A DNA stretch of 64,000 nucleotides from JBBQZU01 sp041749535 (GTDB lineage Bacteria > Bacteroidota > Bacteroidia > Flavobacteriales_D > Cryomorphaceae). The first letter of the stretch is position 1. Each line of letters opens with the position of its first letter. Of the stretch, positions 53,399 through 62,500 are shown piece after piece. Below the pieces are notes generated by a model. The model ran no database searches, was not told the DNA's origin, and worked only from the letters and a program-made list of their open reading frames with translations. The translations under genes were made by a program, and so were the position numbers. Where the stretch lies: positions 1-64,000 of the forward strand of contig JBGTBE010000077.1 of the NCBI GenBank assembly GCA_041749535.1, given 5' to 3'.

Positions 53399-53425
53399 AA
53401 TAGTTTGGTCAAAGTTGAATGTACG

Positions 53426-53457
53426 TAAAGCTATGGAAGATATAATTGCATTACAAA
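53426..53457 (-). promoter_or_regulatory. Candidate promoter for the LOX-domain cargo gene
   Basis: On the minus strand TTTG (53454-53457) is followed after 20 nt by TAGCTTTA (53426-53433), one mismatch from TAnnTTTG. The leader to 53398 would be about 20 nt. The terminator of the giant gene lies upstream, so this gene needs its own promoter. Confidence 0.42.
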
Positions 53458-53544
53458 TCTCACTGAATGTAAACTGATGCGCTACCTTGTGAAGCTAACC
53501 GTAATTCGCTGGTAAACATTACGTTTATGTATCGGAAAAAGTAT

Positions 53545-53574
53545 AAAAAAAGCACGACCCTTCCGGGCCGCGCT
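53545..53574 (-). terminator. Intrinsic terminator downstream of the giant T9SS cargo gene
   Basis: On the minus strand AGCGCGGCCC pairs with GGGTCGTGCT (10 bp, two G-U pairs) around a GGAA tetraloop and is followed by seven T. It lies 24 nt after the stop at 53598. Confidence 0.9.
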
Positions 53575-53597
53575 TCACCATGAAGAACCATTTAAAA

Positions 53598-56500
53598 TTA
53601 CCTCGCTATCATAAACTTCTCCACCTTCACTTCGCTTTCGGTGGTGAGGCGGTAGAGGTACACGCCGTTGGGGAGGGCGCTTCCGTCAAACTGTGATGAG
53701 TACACCTGTCCGGCTTCCACATCGAGGTTGAAGATGGTAGCCAGGCGCACCCCGCGTACATCGTACACTTCGAGCAATGCACTGCCGCTGGTGGCAGGCT
53801 GGTACACCACAGTGCTGAACCCTTCGGTTGGGTTGGGGAGGGAGTAAAGTAGTTCAGTATGCTGCACGGATATCTGCAATTCCTCATCAACAGGAGCAAT
53901 TCCGGCTTCAAGGTCCACGCACCCTGATGCAAGGTCTCCATTCATTGGAATAAAATCAGCACCGTTCATAATAAGGTTGTACCTGACGCCTGTATCGTTT
54001 CCACTGGCATCGCCAAGAATCAGCTCGCTGCTGCCTTCAACCAGCAGCAGGTACCCAACATCGCCTTTGCGTGCCAAACCGCTTACATTCTCAGGAAGGA
54101 AGGCTACAATTTCGTTATTGGCATCTTCCAGCACCTTGTAAATCCTTCGGGGTTGCCTGCTGGCGAGTAGTACCTCACCTTCAGTATTTACCACCAGGTC
54201 GCCCCCATTCACCTGGGCAAAGCTGTAATAGCTTTGGGAGAAAGGAGGCTGGTTAACGCGCCATACAGCTTTTGGTCCATCCGCTGAGATAAAGTACACT
54301 CCATTTCCGGCGTAAGCTGCACCTGTTACAGTGCCTAGAGAGTTGGGCTTGGTAACCACAGGTCCTGCAGTAACATTGGTGCCGAGCGGGTAGATGGTCT
54401 GGTATGCATTGCCCGTTTCATGGGCGAGGAGCAGCCTTCCATTGTCGGTATTCAACGCGATGCTCACCCTGTGAGGGGTACTGAAGATGGGCACCAGTTC
54501 TGCCCTAAGAAGTGATTCGTTCAATACCAACTGGTATATATCGCTTCCGCCCTGCGCATTGTAATTGCTCATAAAGTAGAGGCATGGCTCAGGATTGGCG
54601 ACACAGTCACATTCAGGGCTGTACGTTCCTTCCACCCCATTGATGGTGCAAGGAGTGCCGGGGAGGGTGGGTCCGCCAAGTATGCCATCGCAATCTGTGC
54701 AACTGCTGTTGAATAAGGGATCGCCAGGGATTCGACACACGCCACAATCGTCGAGTATGGCATTGCCCCCAGCTACACCGAAGCAATCGGTATCGCAGGG
54801 AGAAAGTCCTGTATTGCCTTCCACACACACCCCGCAGTTATCGAGATAGGCCGTGCCATTCAGGTCGCCGTTGCAGTCGGCTACGCACTCTTCGGTGCCG
54901 GTATTGCCGCCCACACATAGGCCACAAAGGTCATAAAATGCTGTTCCACCATAGTCCCCGTTGCAATCTTGCACACACTCCTCAAGTCCTGTGTTGCCGC
55001 CTACACAGTCGCCGCACTGATCCAGGTAGGCAGTGCCTCCGAACTCACCAAAGCAATCTTCCACACAAGGTTCCAGTCCGGTAGTTCCGCCTACGCAGGT
55101 GCCACACTCATCAGTAAAGGCAAAACCTCCTTCTACTCCAGCGCAGTCAAGAACTCCTTGACCGGGCAGGTCTATGGTTATGATTACCTGGTCGCTGCTA
55201 AAGTCGATTCCGTCGCTCACCACAAGGGTGAAGGTAAGCGCCTGTCCATCAAGTTCTTCTGTTACATCGAAAGAGGCCAACGACAAATCAGCATTGGCAA
55301 TCTGTATTCCTTCGGGACCAAACCATTGGTAGTTGATGGGGCTGTCGGGATCTACCGAAGCAGAACCATCAAGGGTAACGGCACCAGTTTGTGTAATAAG
55401 CTGGTCAGGACCTGCATTGGCATCGGGGGCAATATTTACCGTAAACACTGTCCAGGTAACCGATGCTACAGCAATACCTGTGATGCCTGATGTGTGTTTG
55501 GATAGCTCTGTGAGGTCTACACTCAATTCATAATTTCCCGGAAGGGCTGATACTTCATCCATTCCAAGAATCTGGAAGTCGAAGTCGGTCAAGGGCTGTA
55601 TGGTCAATCCTGCAGTGGGCAGTTCTGCCCCATTTCTTCTGAATCTGATGGCTGCTGCCAACAGGGATTCGTCGAGCAACTTGGCGTCAAATTGCACCGC
55701 AATCCCCTGCAGTTGCTCCTGTATTTCCTGGGCATCAGCCACCTGCCAGTTGGCCTGCAAAGGTGAAAGATCGATGAACAGCGACTTTGTAGCTGAAGAA
55801 ACACCCCCATTGGCACCTGTAGCGACAATTTTCACACCGGTGGCACCACCTGTAGGAAATACCACAGGTATGGAGTGGGCACCTGCACTGAAATTCTGCA
55901 GGGTGGTCAGTACAATTTCACTTCCAAAGTCGAGTTGGGAAATTGTTACCTGACTGGCAACTGCACTGAGGTCGAACAACACGTTGAAGCCCAGGCCAGA
56001 AGTCACTCCATCGCTGGTGGAGAAACCCTTGTCGGGGTTGATCCCCACATTCGATACTACAATAGACGCGGTGCGGTCCACGCTCCAGGAGATTTCTGAA
56101 AAGCCCGACCCTGCATTTCCCCCAGCATCCACAATACCCGCTAAATTCACCCGGAATAAATAATCCCCATCAGGATACGTGAGCATCTGGAAATTGCCTG
56201 CCTTCCAATTGCTTTGGGTCAATATGGAGAGCTGTGTAAATGTGAGCTGAAGCGGATTCCCATCCCTGAAGAGCTGCACATCGGCAATGGTAAACCCGGC
56301 AATTGGTTCTCCAAAGTTAATGTCGATGAAGGGGAAATGCTGGGCATCCAAGCCGCCTGAATTGTTCAGAGAAAGCGATACCGATTGTGGTCCCTCACTG
56401 TCGAGTGTAAGGTCTACTGACTGTGGCGATAAACCGGGCACCTGGGTTTGAGAAAGCACCGAGGGCAGATCTACGATGAAGTTGTACACCCCGTCAACGG

Positions 56501-59500
56501 TGAGAATATTTTCCAAACCTGAGAGGTAGAACCTTTTGCTGTCAATGCTTACCGAATCAATTACCACTTGCCCCGGCAGCACGAGACCGTCCAATTCGAC
56601 GGTGAAAACAGCCGGTGTAACAGTACCTACATCCATAGGCAGGTTGAAGAATACTTCGATGGTGCTGAATGCCACAGCGGTATTGTTCTCCGGCAATCCA
56701 TCGAAAGACTGTACCGCAGGTACATTGATGAACTGTGCCCAGGATACCTGCTCACCGGACACACCACTCACCCCGAAAATATCGCTTACCTCTGCCGCCT
56801 GCACCGTGAGGAGGTAGAAACCGTTGCCTGTGGTGAATGTTGTGAGGTCCATATCGAAGCTAAAGGCATCAACCTGGTTAATCATCAGTGTTTCGTCGAG
56901 TTCCACGGGTTCTCCTTGCAGGAGGAGTGATACATCGCTGAAATCAAAGGTGGTGGGATCTATTTCTTTGTTGAACCGCACTGTGATATGCGTTACCTGC
57001 TCAGTGGCAATCAACGCTGGCACCCCTTCGAATTCAACCACTTCAGGCACATCGAAATTTTTGGGTGTCCAAACCACAGTATAAGTTTGAGGTTCACTGC
57101 CTGCGAAATCATCAACAAAGTTGAATTTGTCTTCATACACCGGTGGGAGATTTACCGGCAGGGTCACAAAGGTGAGCCATGCATTGGAAAGTGGGATTTC
57201 CTGTCCGTCGCTTCTGGTTACGCTCTCAATATCGAAATTGCCATTGCCCGGATCATTTATTCGAACGAAATTCCAGCCTGCTTCTTCCGGCGTTACAGTG
57301 AGGGTGTTGGTGAAGGCAGGTTGCTGCACTGCCTGATTGAATGAGGCTGAAGAAGCGGGCACCACGGGTTTGGTTTCCACACCCTGAGAGAGGTAAATGA
57401 TATCCGGAACGTTGTCTGTATCAAACACATCGTTCACAAGGAAATCATTGATTCCATCTGCCTCATCGCCATACACTTGAATGCTGTGTATAAGCTCGTG
57501 CAGAAACACATCTTCAATGAGACTCAGTGCCGGGTTGCCAAAACTGTTGTTGTGAACCACGCTGGCCTGATAATCCACAAACTTGCCAAGCAGGGAGCTT
57601 GTGAAATACCACTGACCCACCTTGGATGTGAGCGGCGGTATGGTTCCGAATACGATATTGGTAAGTCCAAGTGTGGCAGGTTGCCCCTGAAAATTGGACC
57701 CAATAAGGTTAAACTGAATGGCCAGTCCAGACTCATTGCCAATGATTTCGGGTTGGGCAGATGAGATCACCATATTCACCGCAGGTCCAAACCCTTGATT
57801 CTCCACAAGGACGGCGAGCTCTGCAGGAATGGTGGGTTCTACCACATCTTCTGTAAGCGGATCGTCGCTGATCACATCGCGCTCAAGGAAGTAGTGCAGC
57901 GTGAGGTTGGGACTGGGATTTACGGTAAGGAAAACCGGTGACAACGGCAAGGTAATCATGGCCTGGGCATAGGGATCGAAATAGCTCACAGACCCTCCAA
58001 AGCCATATATTTTTGGTACCGTTGGAGCTGCTTCAATAGTGGGAATAAAAAGGAATGTGACTCCCCCTTCCTGCTGTGATGGAAGCATGCCCGTACCACT
58101 TACATCACTGAGGTTTATAAAGTCTTGCGTTTCTATCTGGAAAAGCCCGTTGCCCGGTATTCCATTTTCATCCAGTATCTGAATGTCTATACTGAGAGAG
58201 TCAATCGGGTCTGTGGGGTGGCCGTTGAACACTGTAAATGTGCCCAGGAAGGCCTCCCGGGTCATAGTGAGTTGCTGGCTGAGCTGTATGGTAACCTGTG
58301 CGCATACCGCATCGGCTTCGCTGTTGCCCTGCGCTACGATATCAAGCAAGTGTTCTGCAACCATTTCGAGCAATCCATCATACCCTGCATCTTCGGCATA
58401 CTGAATGGCAGCTTGTATACTATCGCTGTACTGCACAATTTCAACCCTGTTAATGATGTTGGGATGGCTATCATTGGGTTCAAAAACTCCTAATTCCCAG
58501 GCTTGCAGCGATGCATTCCAGCGGTCGAAGAATGCCTGCTGGGCGTCCTGGGATATGTCGAATCCGGCAGTGAGACTCAATATATTCTGTTGCAACTCAA
58601 CCGGAATGGAATCATAGCTTGAGAGATTGGCTTGAATCAATTCGAAAAATACTGGAAATCCATCTGAAAAAACCATATCTCCATAGTACTCCAGCGCCCA
58701 TAATTCTCTGTACTCGTAAGCTACAGTTACAATGTCGAAATCATCAAAGTACTGGTTGAATATTTCCGGTATTCCGTCAAAGCCTTGTACATCACTTGTA
58801 GCAGGTCCTGAATTTCCAGGAGCATCAGCTGATGACAAAGCAGATGGCCCGGACAGGGAAGGTCCACCTACGGAAGTGCCGGCACATGTTATTGCGGCAC
58901 CACCAATGGAACCTAAACAATCAATGAATGGAGGAATAGGAAGGGGAGCACAACCTATTAAATCACCTATGCTTTCAGCCTGAGAAATACAGAGCGCAGC
59001 TGAAGCTGCATCACCACCTACTTCTATACCACTGCTTCCACCATCGGCTTGGGAAGGGCCGGCAGCCCCGGCTGCCTCACCAAGTGCATCAAGGATCGGA
59101 CCGAATGGACCATTCAGGCAGTCATTTGCTGCACCCAGAATATCCAAAAGGCATTCTATGCACGTTTTTGGTTCTATCTGGTATTGGAATGATCCACCAG
59201 CGCCAGGAACGATTGGAAAAATCGGGCAATCTGCACATCCTAAACCTCCTGTAAATGAAGAAGGATCAAATCCGGAACCCAGGTTTACATCGCTGTCGCA
59301 TGTCCTTCCTGCGAAGGTAAACAGCTCTCCTCCCTGCTGCCACAAACCAGTTGTGAGGCTGCAGTAGTACCAGTAGATCACTGTACAAAAATCTTTGCAG
59401 TTCAAACCTTCATTTGCTATACCCGCGTAGGCACCCTCGTCCATTCCCAGAAACTGGGATATGCCTGCGACTGAAGGCCCGCTGAAACCGCTGGCTGGTG

Positions 59501-62500
59501 GCTCGTCCCTCAACCTCATCACAACCGGAACCTGTATGCTGCTCAGGGCAGGAAGGTCGGCTGGCTCATAGTTGAACAAGAATTCATATTCAGGATCATT
59601 GGTCGGCAATCCAAACTGTACGTCATTGGCCGCGATGAGTCCGTGGTTGGTGAGCGTGACGTTGAATGCAAAAATCTCATCGCCAAAAAGCTGCGGGAAT
59701 ACATCCGGTACATCTACTGTAACCACAGGGATGGGCACATTTGTTTGGAACTGGGTGATGAGGGTAATATCATACGAATCATCAATACCCGTGGGCACCA
59801 CCGACCAGGTAAAAGTAACCGCCTGGAAATTGATGAAAACAGTTTTTGTATTAGGTAAACCAGGGTTAATCGTAACCGTTCCATCAAACGGGAGGTGTTG
59901 CTCCATGGTAACTTGCAATCTATGCGTGCCCTGGGGTATGGACGCGCTTGAAAATTCTCCATTCTCATCCGTGGTACCCTCTGCGTATATTTCGCCTGTA
60001 AAGAAATTACTCACCTTCACTGCAGCTCCTGCAACTTTGGGCGACCCATCACTGAAATAGGTGAACTGGTTTATTACATCCACCAAAAGTGAGACGCTGC
60101 CTTCCGAAACCTTCTGGAAAGTGAAGGGAACCGAAAGTCCTGATCCAGTCTGTGGATTGAAAGCAAGGTTGCCATTCACTGGTGTATTAAAGGGGATATT
60201 GTCAGTAGCTGTGAATCGAATGACCACAAGCGCAGAATCGCCGGGTGCAATAGATGGTATGGAAAGTGGTGTGAGTGCACTCAACCAATCGACTTGCGGC
60301 AATCCCAGAGCAACCACACCGGAGGCACCGTTTCCAAAATTTCTCAGATAAAATTCAACCTGGTTAAATCCGGGTGTTGCAGAAACCGATGTATTAATTT
60401 GAGAAATGCTGGCTGAAAGCAACGCTGAAGGGCTCAGGCAGTAATAGAAGCACTGAAAAGGCTGTATATCACCTTCATCAGCCACAGCTTCCAAAAATGC
60501 ACCCTGGTACTGACCACCCTGAGAAGGTGTGGTACCTGATACCGCGTAAGAAATGGATGCCATGGCATTTCCCGCAAGGAAAGGTATGGTATCGAATGCG
60601 ATAGTGGCGCCTGTGGGTAAGGTTACCGGATCAATGGTGAAGTTGGTAAGCGCGGTGAGGGATAAGTTCGCAACCGAGAGTGTGCCTTCTAAGGTATCAT
60701 TGAGTTGCACGGTAAATTGCGGAAGTGTTCCATTGTTGATGCTCACACCAAGTATGTCGAAATCATCGCTTGTGATGGTTGAGCCCATACCCGGGAAACT
60801 GGCACCTACCGTATAGTGTCCTGACTCTGTGCTGATGGGGACAAAATTGGCTGTGTAATTTCCAGATTCATTCGTTGTTGCAATGATTTCTCTTCTGGTA
60901 AGTCCATTCAGCACAAAAACTTCAACGGCCTTGTTAATTGCGGGGGTGCCATTGGAGTTCACTGCTGTACCTGTTACCTGAACAGTGGTTCCTTTGGTCA
61001 CAAAATCTGGAATCACGACAGCACTGGCAGTGTAATCCGGAACGATGGTAAGCGGGATCAGCTGCGACAGGTTGTTGTTAAAGTTTAGCTCACTGATTGA
61101 ATTTCCGGCATTGGCTCTGAAGATGAGAAAATAATTTCCGGGTGTATTGGGTGCCAGGAAGAAGCCCGACTGTGGCAAAGTTTGGCCAGCGGGTATCGGA
61201 GCACTCACGGTGAAGCTCACCACGCTGATATCCGCAGCATCGAGAATGGCATTTGACGACAAAAAGCCTTCCACTACCAAGCTTGGCAAGCCTGTTGCAA
61301 ATCCTGCATTGATGACCCCAAGGCTGTAGTTTACCGCGCCAAAGGATCCCACAGTTGGATTGGCCACGGCAGCATTGACAATGAGAAAATCGGGCTTGTT
61401 CAAATCGGTTACAAGGGCACTTGCCACGCCAGGCGAAAATCCTGAAGCCGAGGCCTGAAGGCTCACTGTTTTTGTACCGTCCGGTTCACCATCATCCACG
61501 GTGGCAATGGCTACATCTACAAATGCACTTCCCTCTGGAATGGTTGCTGCAGCGGGCAGAACAATTTCGTTGGTATTGGATGATGTAAGTGAAATCAGCA
61601 GCGCACCGGTAGTTCCTGTATTTCGGCTTATGCGCAAGGTGCCCGCATTGGCCAATCCCTCCGGCATAGCGGGTGGATTCACAGAAAGGGTCAGGGTGGG
61701 TCCGTCATTGTCGGCTACCACCACGTGATCGCTTACAAAACCCGAGGTACTTGGCGGGGCACTGCAACCGCATGAATTGATGAATATTGCCGCAGTGAGA
61801 ATCACTGTTCTGAAGCCTTCATTCTCCGTATTGTCCACCACCCCGATGTTGAAGATGACTTCTTGCTGGTTTGCAGCCAAGGAGAGAGAAGTTGGAACGA
61901 TAAGCGCGTTGGTTTGAGAAACAGTAAGATTGGCCGTAAAGGCGGATGGATTGCTGCCAGGCAAGCGTCGGAGACGGCCTGTTGTAGCAAAAAATCCATT
62001 TGATTCTGAAATGGTATCGGCTTCAATAATAAGCTCCAGACCCGGCAGGTCGTCATCCTGAACAACAATGGCGGCACTTCCGGGATTGTGTCCCGGTGCT
62101 CCTGCACTTATCGCCACTTCCTGCTCCAGCTGAGGAATGTTATTGTCGGGCACAAGGGTGCTGACATTTGCCGACAGGCTGCCGGCTGCAATAGTTACAG
62201 ATGTTGGCACAGGAAAACGGCTGGGACTTGTTGATGATAAGAATACCTGCAGAGGTTCAGTGGGTGCCAGGTTGGTTGATACCTGGAAAATTATCTGATC
62301 AGCCTCAGCAGCGGTGGCTGGAAGCCCGGTGATGGTCAGCGAAGGTTGGTCATTGTCGGTGATGCTGATGTTTCGCACAGCAGATTCGAAACCCGCAGCA
62401 GTTGCAGTGAGGGTCTCTGGTATAACACCTTCGATCAGCTCATTGTCGGTGGCATGGATGGTAAAGATTCTGGACGATTGCCCTCCCAGTATGGTAACCT

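Noticed and set aside
54969..55490. Plus-strand ORF (173 residues) opposite the giant cargo gene
   Set aside because: It has a shadow frame with no family match, no promoter, and lies within a clear coding frame on the minus strand.
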